Notes under the pieces: model-generated | What the model saw: only the letters and a program-made list of their open reading frames with translations | The model's database searches: none | What the model was told of the DNA's origin: nothing | NCBI GenBank assembly: GCA_029379385.1 | Contig: CM055607.1 | Span: 16,988,001 to 17,052,000 of the forward strand | Length of the DNA: 64,000 nt | From: Quillaja saponaria | Lineage: Eukaryota; Streptophyta; Magnoliopsida; Fabales; Quillajaceae | Direction: 5' to 3' | Position numbers and translations under genes: made by a program | Shown here: piece by piece, positions 50,161 through 62,655 of the stretch | Numbering within the stretch: position 1 is the first letter of the stretch | Layout: every line of letters starts with the position of its first letter

Positions 50161-52944
50161 AGGGAGAGTGGGTTGTGTTGGTATAATTGGATCCAGACTT
50201 GAGAGCTCATTGTAGACCGAACTCAAGTTTTGGGTTTGTGGACAAGGGAACGAAGAAATTTTCCGCAACCAGCCAGGTATGTGCAGATATCTGAGTTTTT
50301 ATGTATTTTTTTTCTCTTTATTGTCACTTTTGACTCCCTTTCTATTGTGAGTGGGTTTTATTGTAAGTTTGCATTTTATTAAATGTGCTTTAATGGAATT
50401 CCCCCGCTCGCTTTCTTGTGGTGCCATATTTCAGTTTTCTTTTTGCTATGTAGTTGGATTATTTATGTACTACCATATATCAATTTTTTTTATGTGGATA
50501 TGATACTAGTTTTTGAATCACAAAAGAATATGAGATTATATCTGTTATTTGTCTTTTTTTTTTTTTTTTTTTTTTTTTTGTGGAAATGATGAAAATAGAT
50601 ATGGTGCTTGAATTGTAAGCTGCAATTTTGATAATTTCAATTGTTGGCCTTTTGTTAAGAATTAAATTCTTGATTTTGTTGAATTATGCTACTTATTACT
50701 AGTTGTGAACTAGAAAATTTTGTTGGGGATTTTGGATAAAAGTCGTACTGAATTTTGTGTCAAGTTCTCTAGGAATTTGCTAGAACTTCTAATATGATGG
50801 ACTAATTACTACTTTTTCCTTCAAATTGAATGTAACTTTAACGTGAAAGTAGTTGAACTTTATCATCATACTTAAAGAGTACCGAATGGAGGTCCTAGTA
50901 GAGTTCTTTTCTTTCTTTGCGCAAGTATAATAATATGCACGGCTAACAGAATAAGAATAGAGGTCCTAATAGAGTTCTTTTCTTTCTTTGCGTAAGTATA
51001 ATAATATACAAGGTTAACAGATTAAGATTGTGTATGATAATATTTTTCAAGAGAATCTTGTGAATTTTTAGAAAATTACAACATAAAAAATCTATTTAAT
51101 TAATTATTTTGAGAGGAACTTTTTCTATTATTTTTATAGTCAAGAGTGCTTTTAAAGCACTACAAGTAATATACAGCAGCGACTTCTACACCGCTAAAAC
51201 AACAACAAATCACAATGCGTAAGTCACATTTTATTTTTGAAAATCTCAATATTTTCAAACTCAATTTAAGTAGCGTAGTACACTAATCTTTTAAAAAGGG
51301 AAAAGACTAATGCCCTGACATGTAGAATTTTGATGGATCAAGCAGGTCAGTACACAAGCACTTATATTTTTAAAAGTTTTAGGAGGAGTGAGGTTGGAAT
51401 GAAGAGCGCCAAAGATTTCCACTGTTGCAGTTACTGTATGCTGAAGAATGAACCTCATACTGTGGAAGCAAAGATATAAACAGACTGTCTTCTATCATGA
51501 AACAAAAATGTAGTTCCAACCATTTATTTATTTGCAAGTTATTTCACTGGTCAAGGAATGAGTTGTAGTATAAAAAATTAAATCAAGAGTCGAGTTACAA
51601 ACTCATAAAATATTTTCTATTACATGCATATTTAAATTAATAAATTTTAATTTTTGTAACACAGGTAATTTGACATCCCTCCGAAGGAAAGGAGTGTCGA
51701 ATAACTTAAAATTTTGGTTCCTCGAAAAAAAAAAAAAAAATACTCCTAATCATCAAATTTCAATCTTGGGACAGATTCTCCTATTTTTAGATGTAGTCCT
51801 CGTAACTTAGACCTTTTTTTTTTTCTGTCTTTTTTTTTTTTTTTTTTTTTTTGGGCTAATCAATTGCATTTTATGCTTGACTATAAGGAAACTTCCTTAG
51901 ACGATGCCTGTGAATCACCACGGCGGGGATGTCTTTCGCAAGGTTTCCACACCACAGAATCTGTAACATTGCATCACATAAAGGATAAACAACAAACTAG
52001 ATCACAGTTATGATGAGAATTTTTTTTATTCTTCAGTAGCTTAGAAAATCACGGTTCCTTTATTTCTTATGGCACTTAAGTCTTTCAGTTCATTTCTTAC
52101 TTTTCCTGCAGTGAAAGTGGAATTGAAAACTTAAAACAAAAAGCAAAATTAAATTATAGCCTGTGAAGTGTTCAAATAGTAGATCAACTAAAAACTTAGC
52201 AAACTAATTTCAAATAGTAGATCAAATTAAAAACTTAACAAACTAAGTTCTTGTCATAAGTAATAAATGGAATCATTTTACAGAATTCTAGCTAAACATA
52301 CAAATCATCAAAATCAAGAAACCCCACAAATCAACTCAACCCTTAGTTCAGGAAAACACACAAATCAACAGAAATTCCAAAATCCAGAAGAATATGACAG
52401 AATCTTGAATAAAGAGAAAACACCGTATTGTTAAGGCTTGTTCATTTGCTGGAGAGGGATAGATCTTTGACAGGAAGGCATCTTAATTTGTTTCTCTCAT
52501 GGGGATAAAGGCCTTCAGAGAGTAGTCAGTATTTAAGAAACAGGGTAGGATAGTGACCGAGGGAAAGAGTTGTGAGCACAATTTGGTTTTCCCTATACTT
52601 CTGGAGTTCAAAATTTTGATTTCTCTTTTCATTGACTGATCGGTGCAGATAATGAAATAATTAAGCAAGCTGTTTAGCAGATTGAGAGAAGCCAGCTAGC
52701 CATCACTTAATTAGCAATTAATCTGAGATACCAGTTTTCGAGCATTGGCGTGCATTGATTGATTTGGTCCTATGCCACTTGATACGCATAGGCAGTTCCT
52801 ATGTAAGAATTTCCATGTCTTAGGACAATAATTGCTGTGTCGCTAAAATAAGTACCCTGAATGTAACTTGCAGAAGAACGAAAAGGAAATTCTATGATGC
52901 CTAAAGCATCATGCATAGTTATTTTTAAAACAACTCAAGCCAAT
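50161..52944. other. Intergenic DNA with a 71-bp tandem duplication and a CACTA-like end
   Basis: No gene is supported. A GC-richer patch at 50160-50280 ends in cag|gtatgt and could be a non-coding exon of something unidentified. A 71-base direct repeat lies at 50889-51030 (gaggtcctagtagagttc and gaggtcctaatagagttc). At 51157, cactacaagtaatatacagc is followed by gcgacttctacaccgct, a pattern typical of CACTA-element TIRs; no opposite end was found. Poly-T runs lie at 50550-50579 and about 51815-51852. The right end probably includes the GNA1 3' UTR. Confidence 0.4.
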
Positions 52945-53418
52945 TCAAATGAAATACATTACCATCTGAATTTCTTTCTGCTTGAAGCCACACTTCTCAT
53001 AGAATATCCTATTCTCGAGACTGCAGTCAAGAATTACCTTATAGCACCCAATTGCACGAGCATGATCAGTGAGGAACCCAATTACTTTCTTCCCTAAATT
53101 CATGCCTCGAGCACTTGAATCAACAACGACATCTTCAATGTGACCAACTTTGCCACAATTCCTCAAGAATTTCTTTTCAATAAAAACACTCCCAGTTGCA
53201 ACTATCTTCCCAGACCCAGGATCTTCTATGACACAAATAACATGGTCATCTCCAAGGGAACTGAGCTCTCGAAACCGGTCCTCAAATTCCTTGTCAGATA
53301 CAGAATCACAAAGACTTAGTTGTTGTAGCAACTCTATAAAACCCTTGCTCTTGTCTGAAAGCTCTAATTTCCGGACTCTAAATTCTTGTTCCTCACCAAA
53401 TGACTCACTACTCTGCAT
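52945..53418 (-). CDS. GNA1: Glucosamine 6-phosphate N-acetyltransferase
   Basis: A single-exon frame of 157 residues, complete from ATG to TGA. It transfers acetyl from acetyl-CoA to glucosamine 6-phosphate (EC 2.3.1.4) in the UDP-GlcNAc pathway that feeds N-glycosylation and GPI anchors. The GNAT fold is visible: FRVRKLELSDKSKGFIELL at the N-terminus, CVIEDPGSGKIVATGSVFIE (about 62-81), HIEDVVVDSSARGMNLGKKV (93-112) with the acetyl-CoA pyrophosphate loop RGMNLGK at 104-110, and LDCSLENRIFYEKCGF (130-145). Length and ends match plant GNA1 proteins, which are small and lack a signal peptide. The 5' UTR appears to hold an intron (about 53453-54078). The gene is head to head with the ISCA2 gene. 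Confidence 0.93.
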   Translation of the reverse strand: MQSSESFGEEQEFRVRKLELSDKSKGFIELLQQLSLCDSVSDKEFEDRFRELSSLGDDHVICVIEDPGSGKIVATGSVFIEKKFLRNCGKVGHIEDVVVDSSARGMNLGKKVIGFLTDHARAIGCYKVILDCSLENRIFYEKCGFKQKEIQMVMYFI

Positions 53419-54110
53419 ATTTCCGTGCGAAACTTTAGATTTTTCCAGATTACTAATATACAGAAACCTTCATACAAATAAAAGTCAAATTAGGGCACAT
53501 ACACAAAATATTTCTGAATCTGAAAAACACATAACTCTAGGACCCGGGGAATAAAGGATCAGTGTTTTGACAACAATTTTGGCCTGTCCAGCTTCAGCTA
53601 TACATATACAAATGTGTAAAATAACTACCACATTATACACAGCCAGATCTGTCCCATGTTTGGCATACAGCTTAAGATTATGAGTATAGAAAAAAACAGG
53701 ATTTATTGCGTTTACTGGAAATCCAATTTACTTTCTGGATTCTGTAAAACAAGAAGAAGAAAAAAGCACATTTTATTCAGTATTTTTCTTCAAAAACATT
53801 TTAGTTGTTTCAAGCAGAGACAGCAATTGCAGCAAGAGTGAGTAATGAATTCCAATTTCTACTTCCTAATATTGGGGATTTATAGAATCAAGAACTACAT
53901 ATACATTCTTAATCGCCATGAAGCTCTACCAATTGAAGAACATATTAATTTCTACGAACAAAATTAATTAAATACTGCAATTAAGACCACATAGAATCCC
54001 GTAAAAAAAGAAAAAAGAGAATCCGAATATGAAACAGTTTCGGGAGAAGATTAGATTGAAAAATCCTCAATTTCTTACCTTTTTTTCTTGGAAGCCAAAC
54101 AAAATGGAAC
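53419..54110 (-). other. GNA1: 5' UTR and leader intron of GNA1
   Basis: On the minus strand, a donor AG|gtaagaaattg at 54078 and an acceptor tctgtatattag at 53453 frame an intron of about 626 bases that would leave a 34-base leader before the ATG. The intron is AT-rich. No transcript is available, so this is an inference from splice signals. Confidence 0.5.
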
Positions 54111-54421
54111 ACGAAGATCCACGAATCACCGAGATGAACGAGTAAGGGAAACAGTTTTTCATTCCTTGTTCATTTTAGTTTGGTGGGATATATTTAAGTT
54201 TTATTTGATGAGGTGGCTTAATCGGGACCGTGAATCCCATCAAAACGAATTAGCTCACCGCTCAGAAACGCTGTCGTTTTAAAGTTGTCTGGTCATTGTA
54301 AGTTGTAAGTTGTAATACAGACGCGATTTCAGAATCTTCGCTCAAAGCTTTGAATTTTCCGTTTGTTTGGGCAAGAGAATGCCATAACCAGAGAAAAATT
54401 TGACAGGAAGAGAAGCTACCC
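54111..54421. promoter_or_regulatory. Putative shared promoter of GNA1 and the ISCA2 gene
   Basis: Only about 300 bases separate the presumed GNA1 first exon from the ISCA2 start codon, and the genes point away from each other. The stretch contains atatatttaag at about 54188 and is less AT-rich than its surroundings. No specific factor site can be named. Confidence 0.45.
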
Positions 54422-57151
54422 ATGCCAGGATCGTTTATTCAACGCCTTGCCCCCTACTTCACGGCTCGAATTCGACAAAACCAGAGGCTTCTCAGTTCTT
54501 CTTCTGCTCTTCACCATGCCACATCTCCATCTCCATCTTCTTCCCTCGAGGCCGTTCAAATGACTGACAATTGTATCCGGGTAATTTATCTATCTCTCTA
54601 ATTTTTCATTTTTCATTCCTGTTTTATTGATGGATCAAGCTATTTATTGCTTTGAATATGAAAACTGGATTTAAAACTTTTTTTTTTTATCGGAACTTGA
54701 AAGTTGTTTGTTTCTGTAATGTTATTAGGTAGTAAACATCATGGAAGACTCTAGTCTGTTGTTAACTGTGTAACCTTTGCTAGATTGTTACAGAAATTAT
54801 GGGAAAAAAAGGAAAACACTATTCAACTATGGAATCGCTACCTAAAAGAAAAGAAAAAAAATCAATTACAAACCTTTTCTTCTCTAACTACTTTTTTCCT
54901 CGAGATAGGTACCTAAAAGTATCTCCCCTGGTGGGATGTGTCTAGAATGGATCTCTTTCCCGAACCAGAGTGAAGTAATTTATGTAGGAATTCAGAAAAC
55001 GAACAAATCAGAGCGGAAGAACAGGGAAGTTTAAGAGGAAAGGGTTAAAGACTTGAGGTATAAACCACTTATAAGTGGGTCTGAAGAATGTGAATCTTCT
55101 CTTAGAATTCATAAGTGAATGTCCAAACAAGGGAATTAGGTGGAAAGAATGTCTTGTGAGGAATTGAAGATTGCTGCAATTATGGATGAAATATAATCCT
55201 GAATTCCTGATGTGTTTTAGTTAAAGTTGAATTCTGCGACGAGTTTGGAACTAAAAGAAGGGATAGAGTAATGACAAAAGGAATGCTTCAAATGGAAATT
55301 TAGCCAATTATAACTCTGGTCATATGACATCATACCTATTCCTGTTGAAACTTTGGAACACTATAGTCACTCATTTGTGCTTAATATCATGAAGAATGGA
55401 AACCTGATTTGTCATGCACTTGTGTATAATGCACGTCTTCGTCTCAACTTAATACTTGGTTGGGTGCATGAAATATACCTTCTTCCATGTTTAGAAAGAG
55501 GAACAAATTTCAGTTTCACTTAGTAGGTGTTTTATCCATCTCAAGAACATTACATTGGTTTCGAAGTCAATATCTAGGATGTAATAGTTTCTCCTCCTTT
55601 TTATAGTGAAATTATATGGAGGGTATTTATATTAATCAATGCTTTATGAACAGCTATCATCAGGCTTCAATTATGTACAGTCATTCCACAATAACCATTG
55701 GCTTGATTTTTTCAGGAAAAGAAACTAACAATTCGTTCTCTGTTCATTTGTGGATTGCTTATTGTTGTATTAACCTACTCAACTCAATAACAGCCTTTTT
55801 CAACAAAAAAAGAAGCTCAAGTACGAATTCATCCTAGCCAAATGATGGTGCTGCATATTTCCTATTATCTAGAAGTAGTGTTGTCATGCTACATAATTCC
55901 TATTATCTAGAAGTAATGTTATCTGATGAGGTTCTAAAAATGTTTTTGGCAGATGCATATCCCAAAATATGTTATCTTTATGAGCCACCTATGAAAAAGT
56001 GGCTACTATATCTCGAACTTCTTACTGAATATAATGGACTTCTTAACAATTTATTTTTATTTTTTATTATTTTTTTCTGGTTTATGGACCTTTCACTGTT
56101 CTCATTTGTAATTAGTTTACGTCTTACCGAATCAAGTAGTCTTATAACATGCTACTATATTGAAGCAATTTTTGGTTACTTGTTGGCTTTACATTTTAAT
56201 ATACTGATCTAATTTCTGTGTCATTAATTACCCAACAGAGAATGAAAGAGCTGGAAGCCAGTGAATCATCAGAAGATGGAAAGCTGCTTCGCTTGTGTGT
56301 GGAAACTGGTGGATGTTCTGGTTTTCAATATGTTTTCAATCTAGATGACAAAATCAACTCAGATGACAGGTCTCCCCCACAACCCAACATCATATTCATG
56401 CTTTGCGTGAAAAAATAATAAGAAATATGCTAAAAATTTGACTTTTACAACATTTTATTTCTATTGTTGGCAGGGTTTTTGAGAGGGAAGGAAGTTAAAC
56501 TAATAGTTGATAATATCTCGTATGATTTTGTAAAAGGAGCAACTGTTGATTACGTTGAGGAGCTAATCCGTTCTGCCTTCGTGGTAAGTAAAATAAACTT
56601 GTCAGGACAAATGTGTTTAGAGTTAGTTGATCTCGAGTGGTATTTGATTCTTATAGTAGCTCCAAAAAACACTTAATCTAAATCTTAAGCTGCTAGACCT
56701 ATGAATGAATTTTAATCCCTAATACACCGTCTGATGTGGAAGGTTAGTAGGCTTTGAAATCATGAGGAAAGCACCAGCCCTTGGCTAATCTTGTGCTGAA
56801 ATTAATTATAGAATGGGGACAGGGGCAGCAAACTATAGACGACTTGGTTAATGAAGCTCTTGTACCATCTCAAAAAGTACACTCAACCTGTTACAGTCAC
56901 AGTAATAAGCAGGAACGAAAAGTAGTGTTATTTTCTGTTCTATGATGACTCTAATTGTGGCTTGCATGATTTCACGACCATTGCATTATTATTAGTTTCT
57001 AGGACTGTATTATTTGTTGGACTAGCATTGTTAAGGTACCTAATATTTGAGAGATGAAATAACAGCTAGCTTCCCATTTCATGTGCAGGTGACTGAAAAT
57101 CCTAGTGCCGTTGGAGGGTGCAGTTGTAAAAGTTCTTTCATGGTGAAGTGA
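54422..57151 (+). CDS. ISCA2: Iron-sulfur assembly protein IscA-like 2, mitochondrial (frame broken by +1 in exon 3)
   Basis: Four exons: 54422-54580, 56239-56369, 56474-56583 and 57089-57151 (TGA), all GT-AG. Exon 1 gives a 53-residue N-terminus rich in Arg, Ser and Leu without acidic residues early on, a mitochondrial presequence ([20 protein letters not shown]). Exon 2 holds RMKELEASE and [19 protein letters not shown] with the first conserved Cys (C79). Exon 3 holds [20 protein letters not shown], and exon 4 the CxC motif [13 protein letters not shown]2 works with ISCA1 in making mitochondrial [4Fe-4S] clusters. The coding exons total 463 bases, one too many. In exon 3 gaaggaagttaaa reads EGS-stop, where the family has EG-VK, so the reading frame ends after residue 104 while homology continues in the next frame. 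An assembly indel or a real null allele would both explain this. Confidence 0.88.
54581..56238 (+). other. First intron of the ISCA2 gene
   Basis: A 1658-base intron with gtaatt donor and cccaacag acceptor. The short open frames in it have no protein similarity. No inserted element was recognised. Confidence 0.6.
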
Positions 57152-58080
57152 AACAGTAGCTGTCTGGCAAGGACTTTCTTAGCCCTCCCAACCTAGCTGA
57201 GACATCTATTAAGTTCAGTCTTGATGGCTTATTGAGTCTATCAATGCATACGATTCGTTTGACATTAATTCAAGTTTATATCCATTGCTTGTAAAATGTT
57301 ATTAATATGAAAGGCGGTTGCACAAGTACAACTATAGTTATCGAGTTCTTTTTTCTACTATTTTTTTAATTTAGAATCTGTAATTGTTTCTAAAATGATG
57401 TCTCGGATCTATGCGAATAGAAAAAAAATGATTCATATATTTGATCTCAACTAATTTGGGTTTTAAGACTTAGTTGGATTGAGTAGTTATTTTTATTTGG
57501 GTATTGTTATGTAGACTATAAATTTTGTTAGGTGCACTACAAATGCACTAGAAGACAAAAACAAAGTTATTATATATTTTTATTTGTAGTTTATTAGATG
57601 TTGCAAATAGCATCACCTTTCTATTTTTAACTATAATTTTCAATTATAGTAAGTAGAAAATTTGGATATGGAGATATGATCTTGTTAAATCAAACCCATT
57701 TTGGTTCTTGGATGCTGCAAGTCGCAATATTAGAATGTTATATTAAATCTCAATGGATGGCCATAAGATTCATATAAGAAAATCCGTCAAACGTAGGTCA
57801 TGTTATAACTAAAGAATTTATGAGTTTTATTTTCTACATGTTACTCTAAGTTGATTTGAATTCATAAATTTGAATGAATGATTTCTCAATCTAAATTCTT
57901 TCCAATATGTGCTATGTTTATCGTATTTGATATAGACCCTGTGTCACTTATTTTCACTTATTTGTAGGAGATAATAGTCCACCACCATGCACTATAAGAT
58001 TTATATAAATATTAATTCTTGGGAATTGAAAGTATATCTTAGCTCCTTGTCAACAATTTGGTTTTTTATACTGCTAGCTA
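57152..58080. other. 3' UTR and downstream flank of the ISCA2 gene
   Basis: No coding sequence is seen. The first 150-200 bases probably are the 3' UTR. The remainder is AT-rich intergenic DNA up to a MULE terminus near 58095. Confidence 0.4.
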
Positions 58081-58094
58081 CAATGTAAACAAAT

Positions 58095-58745
58095 GTTTTT
58101 GACAAATGGGTCCAATTCCCAATGCTTTTTTCCAAAATAGTAGATCTAAAAGCTAAATGTCCAAAATGTAGTGAAAGTTTGAAACTGGATTTTTAAAATC
58201 CAGTTTCTCCTTCCTATATAGCGTTTTCTCCCTCCTACACAACGCCTCTCTCTCTCTTTCGTTGAGAAACAGGATTTTGTAAATCCAGTTTCTCCATCCA
58301 ATAAGCCTCACCTCCACGTGATTGCCACAAGCCAGTATACCCCCCAATACACTTTCTGCTTCCTTTTGTCCTCTTTTTTTTTTGTTTATGTTTCTTCTCT
58401 CCCCTTTCACGTGAGCTTTCAAATTTCTTTTGCAAGCTTTAAATTTTGCCTGCAAAGCTGCATGCATGCAACTGTCCTACTTACCCCTTCCCTTTTCCTT
58501 CCCACCCCACCACAAAAATCATCCCCAACCTGTGAACCCCCTCCCTCATACATATATATCCCTCTTCTCCCAACTCCTCCCTCATGCTTATATGCATAAT
58601 ATTTCCTCCTTTCTCCTACATTCCCTGCAAATACAATTTGCACTCAGGCAAACATACTTCATCCTCTCTCTTTTTACCTTATATATTGACATACACTTTC
58701 ACGCATTTACACTTTCTCATTCAATTTCATTGAGAATTTTGGTAA
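58095..58745 (+). mobile_element. Solitary MULE end related to the composite MULE
   Basis: From tttttgacaaatgggtcc the sequence follows the TIR unit of the 13376-32550 element: ccaaaatagtagat, aatgtccaaaatg, ggatttttaaaatccagttt (with a second aaatccagtttctcc at about 58277), ttgcctgcaaagctgcatgcatgc, accccctccctcat.catatata. It then matches the leader (ttacactttctcattca) found reversed at 30053-30090. The leader ends attttggtaagcc, which looks like a splice donor. Another MULE probably extended to the right before later insertions; its other end is not seen. Open frames on both strands here mirror those of the TIR array. Confidence 0.65.
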
Positions 58746-59282
58746 GCCATTTAGTTTTAGTTTTTAGTTTGAAATTATTGTTAGTTGTTAAGTTGAAATA
58801 ATTATTTTGTTGTTATTAGATATTTTGTTGTAATTTTTTCATTGTTCGTATTTTTATACTAATTAGTGACTTTTATGAATTTTTTATTACATATTATATT
58901 ATGAATTATTAGTAAATTTTTTATTTGTTAATAATTTTATACTAATTAGTGACTTTCTTAAATTATATTCATGATATATCATATTATGAATTTTTAGTAA
59001 TTTTATAATTTAATGTTTATCATATATTATTATTATATATACTGTAGTATAATTGATGTGCTTATAACCCGATAATTGAAAGTACTTCTTAGAATATTTG
59101 TACGTAATTCGTCGTGACTAGGTGATTAAAATATTATACAAAGTCAAAATAAATAAATAAATTTATACATATACACAGAAAATTTTACTATATAATTGAT
59201 TGACTTAAAAATAAATTAATTAATTAAAAAAATAATAATTATAAGCAAGAAGAAAAATATAGTATATAGTATATATATACAA

Positions 59283-62007
59283 TATCACATCCCCTAAATG
59301 GAGGCATGACTGGCTGGAGGAATGGTAATCAACACTTCCGTAACCCTGACTCCAAAACAAAGAAAACTAACTATGACTCTTGCCCAATCAGTAAGTAAAA
59401 TTAAGAGTTTTTCTAACAAAAAGTTAACAGTAAAAAAATAATTTATTGACTGAATCAAATCACAACTTATAAACTCCTGTTCTTACACACGACAACAAGG
59501 AGCTTCCGCTCCATCCATAATATGAACAAGACAAATACTAGATTATTACACCATACAAAATTAGATACCCCACAGTGTTAATGTGATTGCAAACTTTCAT
59601 CCTTGACTTCATATATGAGATCCCAAAATCTTCCTTGCTACCAAACTCTCAGCAAACCCCATATCGGTGGTTAACATCTTTTAAGATCATGTTACTAAAA
59701 AAATAAAAATGAAAGAGAGGTGAGTCCAATGGACCTAGTGAGCATACAACGTACCCTGAGGGTACTAGCATCAATCAAAAAACATATTTTGCTATTTAAT
59801 CTCAAGTAACAATATTCATGTCGAAATTCAATAGTACACACACATACTTGTAATTCTTATAAAACCACGATTCACATATTTCACAACATATACAAATCAA
59901 TTCAAATATCCGGAGTTCACAATTCCAAACAAAGCAATCAAAGTATTACAAAACAAGCAAAGGGCTAACGAGTAACTTAGCCCCACACAATAGTATCACC
60001 CCCCACTGAGCATATACTCGCCCGCACAATAAATTAATCTTCGTACATAATCCATCCTACTGGGGCTGAGTACTATTCTTTTAAAAAAATGTATTAGAAT
60101 CAAAATATTTTATAAATTCAAATCAGAAGATCCTAGGTATACTTGGATTTCACTTTTGGAAATAAAAATCATTTCTCAGAAAAATTTCACTTTGTTGGCC
60201 CTTATCAACCACAACCAATGTTAAACAAATATAATTCAAATAAATCACTTAATATTACACTTGCCTATTTTTCCATATAGCACATCTATTCAAATACACA
60301 CACAGTTACACATAATTATCTGGCAACCAAAGTGCACGTAATTACTCACAAAGCTTAAGATGTGATTAGTCGTCCTGTCTATACTACAATGATATCAATA
60401 AATCCTCTATACAATCCGAAGCTGAAAATCATAAATTCACATATTATTTACGATAATTATTTTATAAATTATGCAGATCTCTCAATACTCTATATATATT
60501 TAACATATCACTTGAAGTTTAATTTCTTTTGCTTAACATTTTAACAACTATCTTAAAGATATATTTAATTTCCTTAAATGCATTTATATGTATATTATAT
60601 ACATTCCTCAAGAAATTTCATATAATTTAGTAATTCCACATTACTTATACTCTACTTAATATGTTTTAACTAAGTAGTCCAATTATGTGTCTCCTAATTG
60701 ACCATTTAATTGATGAAACTTATTAAATTATATACATATAAGGAATTTTATGGAATACCCTATAGGCATGTTTTTCTTTAATTCACATATAGATATACTT
60801 TCCTAAACAATTAACAAAATTCTGAGGACACTTATATTGATTAAGTTTTTAGTTATTGAACTTAACTCAATACTTGAATCACATAACTCTCAACTAACTT
60901 ATTTGTCATCTAAAATCCATGTGTATATATAACAAATTAATGAATACAACTCCTAAACATAGTTGATTAATCTAACTGAATTATTTTATTTTTTTATTAT
61001 TTTTTTAAAACTTAAAAGAACTTACAATTAATTTACCTAACTAGAATTTAATAACACCTAAGCCAACACTACTAATTTAACTAACCAAATTCTAAGGCAA
61101 TAAAATTTTCCGTACAAACTCCTTTGTTTCCTTAATACCATAAAACTCAAGTAACCCTACAAGGAAACAAGTTTAAAATCTTAAACTTAGAAGTAATTCA
61201 AATTTTCTCATAACTCATGGCATATGCGGCAGCACACTTACTGTCTTAGTTCATTCTATCATGAAATAGTATCAAGAATTTTGCCAAGAAAATTATTGGC
61301 AAACCAAGACAAAAAGGGCAGTCGTGTGACTCCTTCCTCACGGCTGAAATTGGCTGAGACTGGGCATGACAACAGCCCTTACCACAGCTGCTACCAGCCA
61401 TAATTAAACCTTACTCAACCACACTCCCTGATCACCCCCTTACACCAGAAATTAATAAAGCTTACGGTAGCAACTAGGACAAGCTTGATTGGAGTTTCTT
61501 GGCTCAAAACAGAGCACACATACCCAATAAAAATTTTGATACACCTAATGGCAACAAGAAGAGGAACTGACTAGAACAAGGAGGAAGGAAAATCCTTACC
61601 TTATCTCGGCCACAACTAGAAGTTTTCCACCCATACAATCACCCGTCATGGCTGATGAAACTCTAAAGTTACTTGGAGGTACTCTACTCGGCTAACTACA
61701 GAAGACAACCCACTCTTAGACAAATTAAGAACAAGTAAAAATGATTGTGGTTGCAAGGAAGAGGTTGCACGGCCAAAACAAGGGAAAAAGGTGCTGATGC
61801 AAGAAAGAAAGCTCACGGTCCAACAAGAAGATGAAGCAGGGGAGGCGGAGTAAAAAATCAGCCAAGACTCTCAGAAAAAAAGAAAAAGAAAACCGTGGAC
61901 TAAGCAAGAAAAGAAAGGAAAGATAAAAGACAAAGAAAGCAATCTTTAAAGTCAAAGTAAATGATTTTATTTTAATTAGTGGTGTAGGTTTAGTCTTATT
62001 TTATGAA

Positions 62008-62038
<31 letters not shown>

Positions 62039-62331
62039 GGTATAGATTTAATCTAATTATAAATATCTGTATATATATATAAATATCGCCTATATATATA
62101 TTTTTTTTCTATATAAATATAAATATTTGCTAATTCACACCATTGTAATTTTATAATTAAATTTTATACATACATATAATTACCCATGTACGTATATATA
62201 TTTATAAGTTTATAAGAGTGTTTATTTATTTAATTTTTTTTTTTTTTACTTGTGTAACATTTTAATCACCTAGTCATAAGAAATTACGTACAAATATTCT
62301 AAGACATGTATTCAATTATCAGGTTATAACA
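59283..62331 (-). mobile_element. Solo LTR, copy 9 (3049 bp), nested in copy 8, TSD tacaa
   Basis: It starts tatcacatcccc and ends aggttataaca on the plus strand; tacaa flanks both sides (59278-59282 and 62332-62336). The palindrome is at 59751-59765 and the reversed ggggctgagtac block at 60062. A (TA)n run lies at about 62013-62037. The open frame at 61955-61725 complements a purine-rich stretch and is not a gene. Confidence 0.92.
59751..59765. promoter_or_regulatory. Conserved LTR palindrome (copy 9)
   Basis: The sequence gtaccctgagggtac has perfect 6-base arms with a three-base spacer. Confidence 0.55.
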
Positions 62332-62655
62332 TACAACTTAAGAGAAATAAATTATCACCACAAATTCTACCACTAAACCTTGACCATGAGTTTATATTTT
62401 TAATATTCATTGCCTTAGTATTCTTTCCCTAATTTTCCACCGACCTTGTGCTTTGCTAGCCAAGCATCACTCCTTTATCTTGCTTGAGTTGCAATTAGTG
62501 ATCTATGTTACAGCCAATTCATACACTAATTTGTAGTCTCTTTTTGATCACTCAAGAACTTCAAGTTCTTCTCTTGTCATACCGCTTCTTTCTCTTTTCC
62601 TTACCTTGTTACAATCCCTGATTTGCCATGAGGATGCAACAGCTAGGTTGTTTCT

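Noticed and set aside
53150..53554. 134-aa frame on the plus strand
   Set aside because: Antisense shadow of the well-supported GNA1 gene.
55886..56212. 108-aa frame in the first intron of the ISCA2 gene
   Set aside because: Low-complexity Leu/Phe-rich frame within an intron with no known counterpart.
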